A DNA stretch of 64,000 nucleotides from Kitasatospora sp. NBC_01266 (GCF_036242395.1 NZ_CP108458.1:744001-808000), one strand, 5' to 3'. Shown: positions 28,869 to 38,412, counted from the stretch's first letter. Notes: a model not told the origin generated them from the letters alone. Made by a program: numbers and translations.

Positions 28869-30299
28869 ATGTCCGAGCCGCAGTTCCGCGAATCCGCCCG
28901 TGCCACCGCCGACCTGGTCGCCGACTACCTGGCGGCGGTGCCCGAGCAGCCGGTGTGGCAGCCGATGGACCCTGCCGCGCGGGCCCGGCTGCTGGACGCG
29001 CCGCTGCCGGCCGGCGGGCGCGACCTGGCCCAGCTGCTGAAGGTGATCGAGGAGCAGGTGCTGCCCGCGCCGATGGGCAACGGCCACCCGAGGTTCTTCG
29101 GGTGGGTGAACTCGGCGCCCGCTCCGGCCGGGGTGCTGGCCACGCTGGTCGCCGCCGCGCTCAACCCGAGTTCGGCCGGCGGCGACCACGCGGATGTGCA
29201 CCTGGAGCGGGCGGTGGTGCGCTGGACGGCGGAGCTGGTCGGGTTCCCGCATCCCCCCGGCGGTGGGCTGCTCACCTCGGGCACCTCGATGGCCACCATC
29301 GTCTGCCTGGCCGCCGCGCGCGGTCGGGCGGCGGCCCGAGCCGGACACGACGTGCGGGCCGAGGGGCTGGCCGGACTGCCCCCGCTGGTCGGCTACGTCA
29401 GCGGGGAGACCCACTCCTGCGTGCGCAAGGCCGCCGAGCTGCTGGGGCTGGGCAGCCGGCAGCTGCGGGTGGTGGCCGGTGACGCCCAGGGGCGGCTGGA
29501 CCCGGTGGCGCTGCGCGCGGCCGTCGCCGAGGACCGGGCGGCCGGGCGGCTGCCGTTCCTGGTGGTGGCCTCGGCCGGGACGGTCAACACCGGCGCGGTG
29601 GACCGCTTCGAGCCGATCGCCGACCTCTGCGCCGAGCAGGGCCTGTGGCTGCACGTCGACGGCGCGTACGGGGCGTTCGGGGTGCTGGACCCCGAGATCG
29701 CGCACCGCTTCGCGGGCCTGGCCCGGGCCGACTCGCTCGCCCTGGACCCGCACAAGTGGCTGGGCGTGCCGGTGGACTGCGGCTGCGCGCTGGTGCGCGA
29801 CGCCGAGCAGCTGCGCGAGACCTTCAGCCTGGTCCCGGCCTACCTGCGCGACGAGGAGGCCGGCGGGCTGGGCTGGTTCTCCGAGTACGGCATCGAGCAG
29901 ACCCGCCCGTTCCGCGCGCTCAAGGTCTGGGCCACCATCGCGCACCGGGGCCGCGAGGGCCTGGCGGCCGACATCGCGCACTGCACCCGGCTGGCCCGCC
30001 GGCTCGGCGAGCTGGTCGAGGCCGATCCCGGCCTCGAGCTGCTGGCGCCGGTGGAGACCTCGATCGTGGCCTTCCGGGCCCGCCCGGCGGGTCTGTCGCC
30101 GAGCGAGCTGAACGCGCTGAACCAGGCGCTGCCGCTCGCGGTGCAGCGGCGCGGGCGGGCCTTTGTGACCGGCACCGTGCTGGCGGGACGGGAGGCGGTG
30201 CGGGCCTGCCTGCTGAACGCCGCCACCACGGAGGCGGACCTGGCCGTGCTGCTGGCCGAAGTCCGGTCTGCCGCAGGTGATCTGACTACCCGACAGTAG
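28869..30299 (+). CDS. PLP-dependent amino acid decarboxylase (group II)
   Basis: This 476-residue fold-type I enzyme of the aromatic-L-amino-acid/glutamate decarboxylase family has 'NGHPRFFGWVNSAPAPAGVLATL' near the N-terminus, 'YVSGETHSCVRKAAELLG' and cofactor Asp/His in 'LWLHVDGAYGAFG'. Schiff-base Lys296 lies in 'DPHKWLGVP'. Substrate-pocket residues are not those of glutamate decarboxylase; aromatic amino acids (Trp, Tyr, Phe, Dopa) are the likelier substrates. It probably forms a bicistron with the secreted HELGH protein, an odd pairing. ATG 28869 follows a weak GGCGG. Confidence 0.9.
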   Translation: MSEPQFRESARATADLVADYLAAVPEQPVWQPMDPAARARLLDAPLPAGGRDLAQLLKVIEEQVLPAPMGNGHPRFFGWVNSAPAPAGVLATLVAAALNPSSAGGDHADVHLERAVVRWTAELVGFPHPPGGGLLTSGTSMATIVCLAAARGRAAARAGHDVRAEGLAGLPPLVGYVSGETHSCVRKAAELLGLGSRQLRVVAGDAQGRLDPVALRAAVAEDRAAGRLPFLVVASAGTVNTGAVDRFEPIADLCAEQGLWLHVDGAYGAFGVLDPEIAHRFAGLARADSLALDPHKWLGVPVDCGCALVRDAEQLRETFSLVPAYLRDEEAGGLGWFSEYGIEQTRPFRALKVWATIAHRGREGLAADIAHCTRLARRLGELVEADPGLELLAPVETSIVAFRARPAGLSPSELNALNQALPLAVQRRGRAFVTGTVLAGREAVRACLLNAATTEADLAVLLAEVRSAAGDLTTRQ

Positions 30300-30391
30300 C
30301 CTCGACCAGCCCGTCGGTTTCCCCGCAGACATTTACCGCGTGGTCATAACAGATTCGTGATCGTGAAACACCAGCGCGTCATGGTGGGGTC

Positions 30392-31825
30392 ATGACTCGA
30401 TCGCCATCCTCTGCCCACCGACCCGACCACGCGTCCGGCCACCCGGCCCAGCAGACCTCCCGGGCCCAGCGCCGACTGGCCAGGACGGCGCGCTGGCGCC
30501 GCGAGACCGTGGAGCTCGCGGCCGTCTTCCTCGCGGTGGCCGCCGCCGACCTGGTCGCCGACGTGGTGGTGCACGGCCACGACGGCCCCGTGCTGCTGGC
30601 CGCCTCCGCCGCCGCACTGCTCGCCACGGCGGTGTTCCACAGCTGGTGGTCCCATCGCCATCCGCACGGACCGCCGGGCCCCGATCCGGTGGCTGAACGG
30701 GAATCGGCCGAGGCCGGCGGTCCGCTCGCCGAGCAGACCCGGCTGTGGCGGCTGCGGGCCACCGTCTCGGACGCGCCCGGCTCGCTGGCGGCCGTCAGCG
30801 CGGCGCTGGCCGAGCTGCGGATCAGCATCATCTCGCTGCAGACCCACCCGCTGCCGGACGCCACGGTGGACGAGTTCCTGCTGCGCGCCCCGCGCTCGCT
30901 GCCCCGCACCGCGCTGACCGAGGCGGTCGCCAGGGCCGGCGGCCGGGAGATCTGGACCGACCCGGCCGACGCGCACGACCTGGTGGACGTGCCGACCCAC
31001 GTGCTGGCGCTGGCCACCCGCACCGCGCTGGACGCCGCCGAGCTGCCCGTCGCGCTGCGCCAGCTGTTCGGCCAGGTCACCATCCGGCAGTTCCCGGCCC
31101 GCGGCGAGCACGCCGGGGCCGCGCCGCGCCTGGCGGGCCCGGTGATGCTGCTGCCCGCGCCCGGCGGCGAGCTGATCGAGCTCTCCCGCCCGCACCTGCC
31201 GTTCACGCCCACCGAGTTCGCCCGGGCCAAGGCGCTGGTCGAGCTGGACACGGTGCTCGGGCCCCGGGTGCCCGAGGTCGAGGACCAGTTGCGGCTGCCC
31301 GGTGCCGGCGGGCCGCAGGAGGCCGAGCTGACGGTGCGCCGGGCCCACCCGGGCGACAAGGCGGCGGCGCTGGCCATGCACCGGCGCTGCTCGCCGGCCA
31401 CCCTGCGCCGCCGTTACCACGGCCCGGTCGCGGACGCCGACCGCTACCTGGGCCACCTGCTCGACCCCCGGCACGGCCAGACGCTGACCGCGCAGACGGC
31501 CGACGGGCGGCTGGTCGCGCTCGCCCACCTGATGTGGGACGACGACAGCGCGGAGCTCGCCGTGCTGGTGGAGGACGCCTGGCAGCGCCGGGGCCTGGGC
31601 CTGGACCTGCTGCGCCGAATGGCGGCGCTGGCCGCCGAGGCCGGCGTGGCCACCGTCTACGCGGTCACCCAGGCCGGGAACACCGCCCTGGTCGCCGCGA
31701 TGCGGCGGCTGGAGCTGCCGCTGGACTACCAGGTGGCGGACGGCACCCTGGTGATCACGGCACACCTGGCGGGCGCGGCGGAGCAGCTGCCGAGCCCGTG
31801 GCCCTCGGTGCCCGGGGGACGCTGA
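30392..31825 (+). CDS. Membrane-anchored ACT-GNAT protein
   Basis: This 477-residue protein has two hydrophobic segments near the N-terminus (about 42-60 and 68-87). An ACT-type ligand-binding domain follows ('[40 protein letters not shown]', about 112-170). A variable middle leads to a C-terminal GNAT domain (about 310-450) with '[21 protein letters not shown]' as the acetyl-CoA loop. ACT domains commonly bind amino acids, so an amino-acid-gated acetyltransferase is a reasonable inference, as in actinobacterial Pat-like protein acetylases. ATG 30392 has weak GGGG upstream. Confidence 0.85.
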   Translation: MTRSPSSAHRPDHASGHPAQQTSRAQRRLARTARWRRETVELAAVFLAVAAADLVADVVVHGHDGPVLLAASAAALLATAVFHSWWSHRHPHGPPGPDPVAERESAEAGGPLAEQTRLWRLRATVSDAPGSLAAVSAALAELRISIISLQTHPLPDATVDEFLLRAPRSLPRTALTEAVARAGGREIWTDPADAHDLVDVPTHVLALATRTALDAAELPVALRQLFGQVTIRQFPARGEHAGAAPRLAGPVMLLPAPGGELIELSRPHLPFTPTEFARAKALVELDTVLGPRVPEVEDQLRLPGAGGPQEAELTVRRAHPGDKAAALAMHRRCSPATLRRRYHGPVADADRYLGHLLDPRHGQTLTAQTADGRLVALAHLMWDDDSAELAVLVEDAWQRRGLGLDLLRRMAALAAEAGVATVYAVTQAGNTALVAAMRRLELPLDYQVADGTLVITAHLAGAAEQLPSPWPSVPGGR

Positions 31826-31837
31826 ACACCGCGCGGG

Positions 31838-31870
31838 TGGGGGCGGTTCCCGGCTGCCGGGGCCGCCCCC
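31838..31870 (+). terminator. Hairpin terminator after the ACT-GNAT gene
   Basis: GGGGGCGG at 31838-31845 pairs with CCGCCCCC at 31863-31870. The inner CCCGG/CCGGG pair and two U-G wobbles give a stem of about 15 bp with a 3-nt loop, 12 bases past the stop codon. Confidence 0.6.
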
Positions 31871-32045
31871 TCGGCGTGCGCGCCGGGCCGCCGCCGGGGC
31901 GGGGCAGCCGCCCGGCGGCCGGTCGGGCGGGCGGCTGGGCCAGGGGTCGAAGAGGTGTCAGGCGCCCGACCGGGCAGGGCAGGAAGGGGGCCGTGGCTCG
32001 GCCTGCTTCCGATGAGCCGTTAGGCTGGCCCCGTCCCTGCCCCCT

Positions 32046-32078
32046 GACGACCCCGTACGAGGTCAGAGGGGGGTCGTC
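32046..32078 (+). promoter_or_regulatory. 5' leader hairpin of murT
   Basis: GACGACCCC (32046-32054) pairs perfectly with GGGGTCGTC (32070-32078) across a 15-nt loop, immediately before the GAGGAGG ribosome site at 32084-32090. It could set translation of the murT-gatD transcript or simply be a stable leader. Confidence 0.35.
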
Positions 32079-32101
32079 GCCTAGAGGAGGAACCCCTGAG
32101 C

Positions 32102-33373
32102 ATGCCAGGCACCGGATCGGAGGCCGCAGCCACCGGCGCGCGCGACTCCTCACTGCCCGCCCGCTCCAAGCTCGCCGTCACGGCGGGCAAGGTGGCTGCC
32201 GCCGCCTCCCGCTCGGTCGGCCGCGGCAGCGGCTCGGTGATCGGCGGCAAGGTCGCGCTCAGGCTCGACCCCGACCTGCTCGCCCGCCTCGCCGACCACC
32301 TGGACGTGGTCCTGGTCAGCGCCACCAACGGCAAGACCACCACCACCCGGCTGATCGCCGAGGCGCTGCGCGCCGCCGGCCCCGTGGTCTCCAACGCGCT
32401 GGGCGCCAACATGCCGGCCGGGATCACCTCCGCGCTGGCCGGCGGCTCGGACGCGCGCTACGGCGTGATCGAGGTGGACGAGAAGTACCTGGCGGGCGTC
32501 GCCCGGGACACCCACCCCAAGGCCATAGCGCTGCTCAACCTCTCGCGCGACCAGCTGGACCGGGCCGCCGAGACCCGGATGCTGGCCGAGAAGTGGCGCG
32601 AGGGCCTGCAGGGCACCGAAGCGGTGATCATCGCCAACGCGGACGACCCGCTGGTGACCTGGGCCGCATCCTCCTGCCAGCGGGTGGTCTGGGTGGCCGC
32701 CGGACAGGCCTGGAAGGAGGACGCCTGGTCCTGCCCGTCCTGCGGCGGCGTGATGCAGCGTCCCGGCGACGACTGGTACTGCCAGGAGTGCGGCTTCCGC
32801 CGTCCGCAGCCGCACTGGGCGCTGCAGGGCAGCCACGTGATCGACCCGAACGGCGCCGCCTGGCCGATCCAGCTGCAGCTGCCGGGCCGGGCCAACCTGG
32901 CCAACGCCACCAGCTCGGCCGCGGTGGCCGCGGTCTTCGGGGTGCCGCCGCAGACCGCCCTGGAGCGGATGCAGTCGGTCTCCGCGGTGGCCGGCCGCTA
33001 CGACGTGGTCAACTACCAGGGCCGCGACGTGCGCCTGCTGCTGGCCAAGAACCCGGCCGGCTGGCTGGAGACCTTCTCGCTGATCGACGGCCCGCCCGCG
33101 CCGGTGATCCTCTCGGTGAACGCGCTGGACGCGGACGGCACCGACACCTCCTGGCTGTGGGACGTGGACTACGAGCGGCTGCACGGCCACCCGGTCTTCG
33201 TGATGGGCCAGCGCCGACTCGACCTGGCGGTGCGCCTGGAGGTGGCCGGGCTGCAGTTCCACGTGGTGGAGACGCTGGAGGAGGCGGTCCGGATGGCGCC
33301 GCCCGGGCGGATCGAGGCGATCGCCAACTACACCGCGTTCCAGCAGCTGCGCAAGGTGGTGGCCGGGTCATGA
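32102..33373 (+). CDS. murT: Lipid II isoglutaminyl synthase subunit MurT
   Basis: This Mur-ligase-like subunit activates the D-Glu alpha-carboxyl of lipid II with ATP so that GatD can amidate it. The 423 residues contain the P-loop '[13 protein letters not shown]' (about 74-86) and a four-cysteine zinc ribbon 'CPSCGG...CQECG' (about 213-236) inserted in the central domain, as in known MurT. The C-terminal DUF1727 domain carries '[23 protein letters not shown]'. It overlaps gatD by the ATGA tetranucleotide. Amidation is needed for efficient cross-linking in Gram-positive bacteria. ATG 32102 lies 11 nt after AGGAGG, a slightly long spacing. Confidence 0.95.
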   Translation: MPGTGSEAAATGARDSSLPARSKLAVTAGKVAAAASRSVGRGSGSVIGGKVALRLDPDLLARLADHLDVVLVSATNGKTTTTRLIAEALRAAGPVVSNALGANMPAGITSALAGGSDARYGVIEVDEKYLAGVARDTHPKAIALLNLSRDQLDRAAETRMLAEKWREGLQGTEAVIIANADDPLVTWAASSCQRVVWVAAGQAWKEDAWSCPSCGGVMQRPGDDWYCQECGFRRPQPHWALQGSHVIDPNGAAWPIQLQLPGRANLANATSSAAVAAVFGVPPQTALERMQSVSAVAGRYDVVNYQGRDVRLLLAKNPAGWLETFSLIDGPPAPVILSVNALDADGTDTSWLWDVDYERLHGHPVFVMGQRRLDLAVRLEVAGLQFHVVETLEEAVRMAPPGRIEAIANYTAFQQLRKVVAGS

Positions 33374-34461
33374 GCACTCCCCCGCAGCATCCCGGCTACC
33401 CCCAGCAGGGCGGACCGCAGCAGGGCGGCTACCCCCAGCAGGGCTACCCGCAGCAGCCCGGCCAGCCCTACCCGGGCCAGCCGTACCCGGGCCAGCAGCC
33501 GCCCGCCGGCTACCCGCAGCAGGGCGGACCGCAGCAGGGCGGCTACCCCGCCCAGCAGCCGCCGCAGGCCCCGGCCCCGCAGCCCGGTGGCCAGCCGCAC
33601 CCCGGCTACCAGCAGCCCGGCTACCCGGCCCAGCCCGCCAGGCCTGCCCAGCAGCAGGCCGTCCAGCAGCCGCCCGCGCAGCCGGGCCAGCCGCAGCCCG
33701 ACCCGCAGCACTATGGAAGGCCTTCCAGGATGAGCGACAGCAGCCTGCGGCTGGTCTGGGTCTACCCGGACCTGCTCAGCACCTACGGCGACCGCGGCAA
33801 CGCGCTGGTCGTGGAGCGCCGGGCCCGCCAGCGCGGGCTGAACGTGCAGCGGGTGGACGTGCGCTCGGACCAGCCGATCCCGACCAGCGGCGACATCTAC
33901 CTGATCGGCGGCGGCGAGGACCGCCCGCAGCGCCTGGCCGCCGAGCGGCTGCGCCAGGACTCCGGGCTGCCGCGCGCGGTGGACAACGGCGCGATCGTCT
34001 TCTCGGTCTGCGCGGGCTACCAGATCCTGGGCCACGAGTTCATCAACGACCTGGGCCAGCGCGAGCCGGGCCTGGGCCTGCTGGACGTCTGGTCCACCCG
34101 CGGCGAGGGCGCCCGCAGCGTCGGCGACGTGCTGGCCGAGCCGGACCCGCGGCTGGGCCTGGCGACGCTGACCGGCTTCGAGAACCACCAGGGCGTCACG
34201 CACCTGGGTCAGGGCGTCGCGCCGCTGGCCCAGGTCTCCGTGGGCGGCGGCAACGGCGACGGGAACGGCACCGAGGGCGCCTGGCGGGACACCGTCTTCG
34301 GCACCTACCTGCACGGTCCGGTGATGGCCCGCAACCCCGCGGTCGCGGACCTGCTGATCAAGCTGGCACTGGACGTCAACGCGCTCCCGCCGGCCGACAC
34401 CACCTGGTACGACGCGCTGCGCGCCGAGCGGATCGCGGCCACCGGCCGCCAGCCCGCCTGA
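33370..34461 (+). CDS. gatD: GatD glutaminase subunit with a long Pro/Gln/Gly/Tyr-rich N-terminal extension
   Basis: This class I glutamine amidotransferase supplies ammonia to MurT. Reading from the ATG that overlaps the murT stop (33370) gives 363 residues. The first 120 are low complexity, with repeats of [18 protein letters not shown] type. The enzyme core starts at Met121 (ATG 33730, '[24 protein letters not shown]') and has the nucleophile in '[12 protein letters not shown]' and the His in '[13 protein letters not shown]'. Known GatD proteins begin at the core. The ATGA overlap, the absence of stops and the ordered amino acid bias argue that the extension is translated. An internal start at 33730 may also be used. 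Confidence 0.9.
   Translation: MSTPPQHPGYPQQGGPQQGGYPQQGYPQQPGQPYPGQPYPGQQPPAGYPQQGGPQQGGYPAQQPPQAPAPQPGGQPHPGYQQPGYPAQPARPAQQQAVQQPPAQPGQPQPDPQHYGRPSRMSDSSLRLVWVYPDLLSTYGDRGNALVVERRARQRGLNVQRVDVRSDQPIPTSGDIYLIGGGEDRPQRLAAERLRQDSGLPRAVDNGAIVFSVCAGYQILGHEFINDLGQREPGLGLLDVWSTRGEGARSVGDVLAEPDPRLGLATLTGFENHQGVTHLGQGVAPLAQVSVGGGNGDGNGTEGAWRDTVFGTYLHGPVMARNPAVADLLIKLALDVNALPPADTTWYDALRAERIAATGRQPA
33394..33549 (+). repeat. 42-bp direct repeat inside the GatD extension
   Basis: Blocks 33394-33435 and 33508-33549 are identical at 41 of 42 bases and encode [14 protein letters not shown] twice. They are separated by a Pro/Gln/Gly/Tyr spacer, so the extension grew by in-frame duplication. Confidence 0.85.
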
Positions 34462-34500
34462 GCCGCCCGACCCGTCGGACCGCCCGATCCTCGGCCGGGC

Positions 34501-34525
34501 ACCGGCAGGCTGACGGCCTGCCGGT
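34501..34525 (+). terminator. Hairpin terminator after gatD
   Basis: Perfect 10-bp arms ACCGGCAGGC and GCCTGCCGGT around the 5-nt loop TGACG, followed by TTCTC, 40 bases after the gatD stop codon. Confidence 0.65.
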
Positions 34526-34904
34526 TCTCAAGGGATCGTCGATCGGAGCGGGCCACCCTCGGTGCGTACCGACACCCGTCGGTCGGCCCGAGTGAACGTC
34601 TCCCGTGAACGTCTCCCGCCCGCCTGGTGTCCAGCATCCGGCGGCGGGAGCCTCCACCTCGCGAAATAGCGACAATAAAGCTCGTCGGATGCAACCCTCC
34701 TCGGCAGCCGGCACCTCAGCGCGGGCGCGCCGACGACGCCGCTCCCGTGCCTGCTCCCGCCTGGCCGGAGGTGGGGGCCGCTAAGATCAGCTTCGGCTTG
34801 ATTTGTCCGATTCTGACCCCGCCCTTCCAAGGTGGTAGTCCGGCCATCCGGTCCTTCCCCCAGCCTGGCGGCTGGGCGGTGCCCCCAGTGGAGTTGCAGA
34901 AACA
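34526..34904. other. Intergenic region before pfkA, no gene supported
   Basis: About 380 bp with relaxed GC and no ordered third-position bias in any frame. It contains an A+T-richer patch around 34660-34690 and TAAGAT at about 34783, a possible -10 for pfkA without a convincing -35. Short open frames here overlap pfkA in the wrong phase and have no ribosome site. Confidence 0.5.
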
Positions 34905-35930
34905 ATGCGTATTGGTGTGCTGACCAGCGGCGGCGACTGCCCCGGCCTGAACGCCGTGATCCGCTCCGTGGTCCACCGGGGGGTGGTCGACCACGGCGAC
35001 GAGATCATCGGCTTCCAGGACGGCTGGCGAGGCCTCCTCGAAGGTGTCCACCGCCCGCTGACCCTCGACTCGGTCAGCGGCATCCTGGCCCAGGGCGGCA
35101 CCATCCTGGGCTCCTCCCGCGTCCAGCCCAGCCACCTGCGCGACGGCGTGGAGCGGGCCAAGCGCTACTGCGCCGACCTCGGCATCGAGGCGGTGATCCC
35201 GATCGGCGGCGAGGGCACCCTCAAGGCGGCCAAGCTGATGAGCGACGCCGGCCTGCCGGTGGTCGGCGTCCCCAAGACCATCGACAACGACATCGCCTGC
35301 ACCGACGTCACCTTCGGCTTCGACACCGCCGTCTCGGTGGCCACCGAGGCGCTGGACCGGCTGAAGACCACCGCCGAGTCGCACCAGCGGGTGATGGTGG
35401 TCGAGGTGATGGGCCGGCACACCGGCTGGATCGCGCTCAACGCGGGCATGGCGGCCGGCGCGCACGCCATCGTGGTGCCCGAGCGCCCGTTCCACATCGA
35501 CAAGCTCACCGAGGTGGTCCGCGAGCGCTTCGAGCGGGGCAAGAAGTTCGCCATCGTGGTCTGCGCGGAGGGCGCCAAGCCCGAGGCCGGCACCATGCAC
35601 TGGGAAGAGGGAACCCGGGACATCTACGGCCACGAGCGGTTCACCGGCATCGCCACCCAGCTCTCCGGCGAACTGGAGCACCGCCTGGGCAAGGAGGCCC
35701 GCCCGGTGATCCTCGGCCACACCCAGCGCGGCGGCACCCCCACCGCCTACGACCGGGTGCTCGCCACCCGGTTCGGCTGGCACGCCGTGGAGGCCGCGCA
35801 CAAGGGCGCCTTCGGGCACATCACCGCGCTACAGGGCACCCAGATCAACCTGGTGCCGCTGGGCGAAGCGGTGGCGGACCTGAAGACGGTCCCGGCCGAG
35901 CGCTACGTCGAGGCCGAGATGGTCATCTGA
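34905..35930 (+). CDS. pfkA: 6-phosphofructokinase, ATP type
   Basis: This glycolytic enzyme phosphorylates fructose 6-phosphate to the 1,6-bisphosphate. The 341 residues contain 'GGDCPGLNAVIRS', 'IPIGGEGTLKAAKLM', 'KTIDNDIACTDVTFGFDTA' with catalytic Asp, 'EVMGRHTGWIAL' and 'LGHTQRGGTPTAYDR'. The Gly of GGEGT (E. coli 104) favours ATP over pyrophosphate. The Lys before TIDND (E. coli 124) is the residue found in PPi enzymes and in the actinobacterial ATP group, so ATP use is predicted by family. Streptomyces homologs are inhibited by phosphoenolpyruvate. ATG 34905 sits about 12 nt after GGAG. Confidence 0.95.
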   Translation: MRIGVLTSGGDCPGLNAVIRSVVHRGVVDHGDEIIGFQDGWRGLLEGVHRPLTLDSVSGILAQGGTILGSSRVQPSHLRDGVERAKRYCADLGIEAVIPIGGEGTLKAAKLMSDAGLPVVGVPKTIDNDIACTDVTFGFDTAVSVATEALDRLKTTAESHQRVMVVEVMGRHTGWIALNAGMAAGAHAIVVPERPFHIDKLTEVVRERFERGKKFAIVVCAEGAKPEAGTMHWEEGTRDIYGHERFTGIATQLSGELEHRLGKEARPVILGHTQRGGTPTAYDRVLATRFGWHAVEAAHKGAFGHITALQGTQINLVPLGEAVADLKTVPAERYVEAEMVI

Positions 35931-35952
35931 CCGTCCGACCCGCCACCTCCCT

Positions 35953-35979
35953 GATGCCCCGCCACCCCGGCGGGGCATC
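35953..35979 (+). terminator. Hairpin terminator after pfkA
   Basis: Perfect 11-bp arms GATGCCCCGCC and GGCGGGGCATC with loop ACCCC, 22 bases after the pfkA stop, followed by AGTGTTC. Confidence 0.8.
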
Positions 35980-36107
35980 AGTGTTCAGTCCGGGGGCGCC
36001 CGCAGCGGGCAGGTAAGCCGGCCGTAGTCTGGGTGCCGACGAAAAACGGACGAACCGGACCTGAGGCGGCCGGACGTCCCTGGGCACAACGGAAAGCGGG
36101 ACCGCCG

Positions 36108-37082
36108 ATGGACGGTATGACAGGGATGCACCACGGGGACGAGCTGGGCCCGTTCTCGCTCCACTCGGTGCTCACCTGGTCGCCCGACTGGCCGTTCCTG
36201 CTGGGCTGCCTGGTGGCGCTCGGCCTGTACGGCACCGGTGTCGTGCGGCTGGCCAGGCGCGGCGACCGCTGGCCGATCGGGCGCTCGGTGGCCTGGGTCC
36301 TGGGTGTGCTGACCATCGTCGCGGTGACCTGCTCGGGGCTGAACGACTACGGCATGGTGCTGTTCAGCGCGCACATGATGCAGCACATGGTGCTCAGTAT
36401 GCTGACGCCGATCCTGCTGCTGCTCGGCGCGCCGATCACGCTGGCGCTGCGGGCGCTGCGCCCGGCCGGCAAGGGACGCCCGCGCGGGCCGCGCGAGCTG
36501 CTGGTGGCGCTGCTGCACAGCCGGTACGTCAAGGTGCTCTCGCACCCGGCCTTCACCATCCCGCTCTTCATCGCGAGCCTCTACGGCCTCTACTTCACCC
36601 CGATCTTCGACACCCTGATGCAGACCCGGATCGGGCACATCGCGATGATGGTCCACTTCCTGGCGGCCGGCCTGCTCTTCTTCTGGCCGATCATGGGCGT
36701 GGACCCGGGCCCGAACCGGCCCGGGCACGTGATGCGGATCATCGAGCTGTTCATGGGGATGCCGTTCCACGCCTTCTTCGGCGTCGCGGTGATGATGGCC
36801 ACCAGCCCGCTGGTGACCACCTTCAACTCGGCCATGGCCCCGCCCGGCACCGACCTGATGGCCGACCAGAAGATGGCCGGCGGGATCACCTGGGCGTTCG
36901 GCGAGATCCCGACCGCCGTGGTGCTGATCGCGCTGGTCTTCCAGTGGTCCAAGTCCGAGCAGCGGCAGGCCACCCGCACCGACCGGGCCGCCGAGCGGGA
37001 CGGCGACGCGGAGCTGGTCGCCTACAACGCCTACCTGGCCTCGCTGGAGAAGCGCGGCAACCGGCCGGCCCAGGCGGGCTGA
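36108..37082 (+). CDS. Cytochrome c oxidase assembly protein, caa3 CtaG type
   Basis: This 324-residue membrane protein has about seven helices and the family's conserved His/Met pattern: 'FSAHMMQHMVLSMLTPILLLLGAP', 'HSRYVKVLSHPAF', 'GHIAMMVHFLAAGLLFFWPIMGVDP' and 'GMPFHAFFGVAVMM'. Members help insert copper into the CuB site of aa3/caa3 oxidases. The Met/His-rich N-terminus 'MDGMTGMHHGDE' may also bind copper. ATG 36108 gives this start; the ribosome site is weak. It is monocistronic between two hairpin terminators. Confidence 0.9.
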   Translation: MDGMTGMHHGDELGPFSLHSVLTWSPDWPFLLGCLVALGLYGTGVVRLARRGDRWPIGRSVAWVLGVLTIVAVTCSGLNDYGMVLFSAHMMQHMVLSMLTPILLLLGAPITLALRALRPAGKGRPRGPRELLVALLHSRYVKVLSHPAFTIPLFIASLYGLYFTPIFDTLMQTRIGHIAMMVHFLAAGLLFFWPIMGVDPGPNRPGHVMRIIELFMGMPFHAFFGVAVMMATSPLVTTFNSAMAPPGTDLMADQKMAGGITWAFGEIPTAVVLIALVFQWSKSEQRQATRTDRAAERDGDAELVAYNAYLASLEKRGNRPAQAG

Positions 37083-37104
37083 GCACCGCTTTCGCTCCTC
37101 GACG

Positions 37105-37137
37105 GGACCCCGTGCGCCGATCCGGCGGACGGGGTCC
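37105..37137 (+). terminator. Hairpin terminator after ctaG-like gene
   Basis: 15-bp arms 37105-37119 and 37123-37137 with one mismatch and a 3-nt loop, followed by TTCGCTGTT, 23 bases after the stop codon. Confidence 0.8.
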
Positions 37138-37278
37138 TTCGCTGTTCGGCGGCGGGCCGGCCGCACCGGAGTTGGCCGAGAGCGCATCACGCAGGGAACA
37201 CAACTTCCCCGAAATTACATCGAACTGATGCTCCATCAGGATATAACCGTGGTCTCAGCGAATCCCGAGGGGGGACCC

Positions 37279-38307
37279 ATGAAGCGCAAACTCGCCCTGG
37301 GCTGTTCGGCACTGGCCTTGGTCGGTGCCCTGGCCGGCAGCGCACCCGCGATGGCCGCCGCACCGTCCGGCACCCCGGTCAGCGGCACCGACGAGGCCGT
37401 CTCGCTCTCCGGCGAGGTGGTACCGGGCTACGGCGATCTCGGCGTCTACTGGACACCGGTGGGCACCGCCGACACCACCGGGCCCACCCAGATCACCCTG
37501 GACCTGCCGTCCTGGATGTCCGCCGAGGACATCATGGTGACCGACTCCACGGTGGACTTCACCTTCACCAGCGCCATCTCGCCCGACGGCCACCACGTCA
37601 CCGCCGTCTTCACCGGCACCCGCAAGCCGGGGCAGACCGAGTTCATGGAGGTGCACGTCACCTCGGCCAACCCCGTTCCGGCCAGCGTGATCACCGCGAC
37701 GGTGAGCAACCGGGACGACCGCAACCCGGCCAACAACGTGGCCACCCTGGGCATCGGCGGCGAGAGCGCGCCGCCGCCGGTCATCCCCGCCGCACCTCAG
37801 GTCCGCAGCCTGGACACCTTCACCGGCCCCGGTGCCGGCGGGACCACGGTGAACATCGGCGGCACCGGGCTGACCAACAGCATGGTGCTCTTCGGTGACA
37901 CTCCGGCCACCGGTGTCTCCTGCACCGACACCAGCTGCACCGCGACCACGCCCGGCGGCTGGGGCCTGGCCCCGGTCACCGTGGTCACCCCCGGCGGCAC
38001 CGCCTACGCCCCGGGCGCGTTCCTCTACACCGGCCCGCCGCCGCCCGCTCCCCCGGCGCCCGTACTGGCCAACCTGTGGGTGAACAGCGGGCCGTCGGCC
38101 GGTGGCAACTGGGTGGCCCTCGGCGGCACCAACCTGACCGGCGGCCAGGTCTTCTTCGGTGACCGCCCGGGCCAGGACGTCTCCTGTGGAGCCACCATGT
38201 GCACCGCCACCGCGCCGGCCGGCACCGGCACGGTCGACGTCCGGGTGCTCACCCCGGGCGGGATCACCGCCGTGGCCGGCGGGGACCAGTACACCTACAC
38301 CGGCTGA
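37279..38307 (+). CDS. Secreted protein with two IPT/TIG domains
   Basis: This 342-residue exported protein has signal peptide 'MKRKLALGCSALALVGALAG...AMAA' (about 1-28). An all-beta domain with 'NPVPASVITATVSNRDDRNPANN' (about 30-160) resembles DUF11/CARDB-like adhesion folds. Two IPT/TIG immunoglobulin-like domains follow (about 180-255 and 262-340). Each ends in a Cys-pair motif ('VSCTDTSCTATTPGG' and 'VSCGATMCTATAPAG') that probably forms a disulfide. No sortase signal or catalytic motif is seen; a cell-surface or matrix role is inferred. ATG 37279 follows GAGGGGGG. Confidence 0.85.
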   Translation: MKRKLALGCSALALVGALAGSAPAMAAAPSGTPVSGTDEAVSLSGEVVPGYGDLGVYWTPVGTADTTGPTQITLDLPSWMSAEDIMVTDSTVDFTFTSAISPDGHHVTAVFTGTRKPGQTEFMEVHVTSANPVPASVITATVSNRDDRNPANNVATLGIGGESAPPPVIPAAPQVRSLDTFTGPGAGGTTVNIGGTGLTNSMVLFGDTPATGVSCTDTSCTATTPGGWGLAPVTVVTPGGTAYAPGAFLYTGPPPPAPPAPVLANLWVNSGPSAGGNWVALGGTNLTGGQVFFGDRPGQDVSCGATMCTATAPAGTGTVDVRVLTPGGITAVAGGDQYTYTG

Positions 38308-38412
38308 CCGCAGGCCCGGCGCGGGCGGCCGGCGGCCGGCGGCGAAACGGTCCGAGGGCCGCCACCGCTCGTGCCGGGCCCGGGGATGGTGGCAGGCTGG
38401 AGGGGCTGGGCG

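Noticed and set aside
27108..30332. Minus-strand open frame of about 1070 codons opposite the HELGH and decarboxylase genes
   Set aside because: Low-complexity Gly/Arg/Gln composition and complete overlap with well-supported genes; a typical high-GC shadow.
34627..34923. Open frame of about 98 codons upstream of pfkA
   Set aside because: It overlaps the pfkA start in another phase, has no ribosome site and lacks codon bias.
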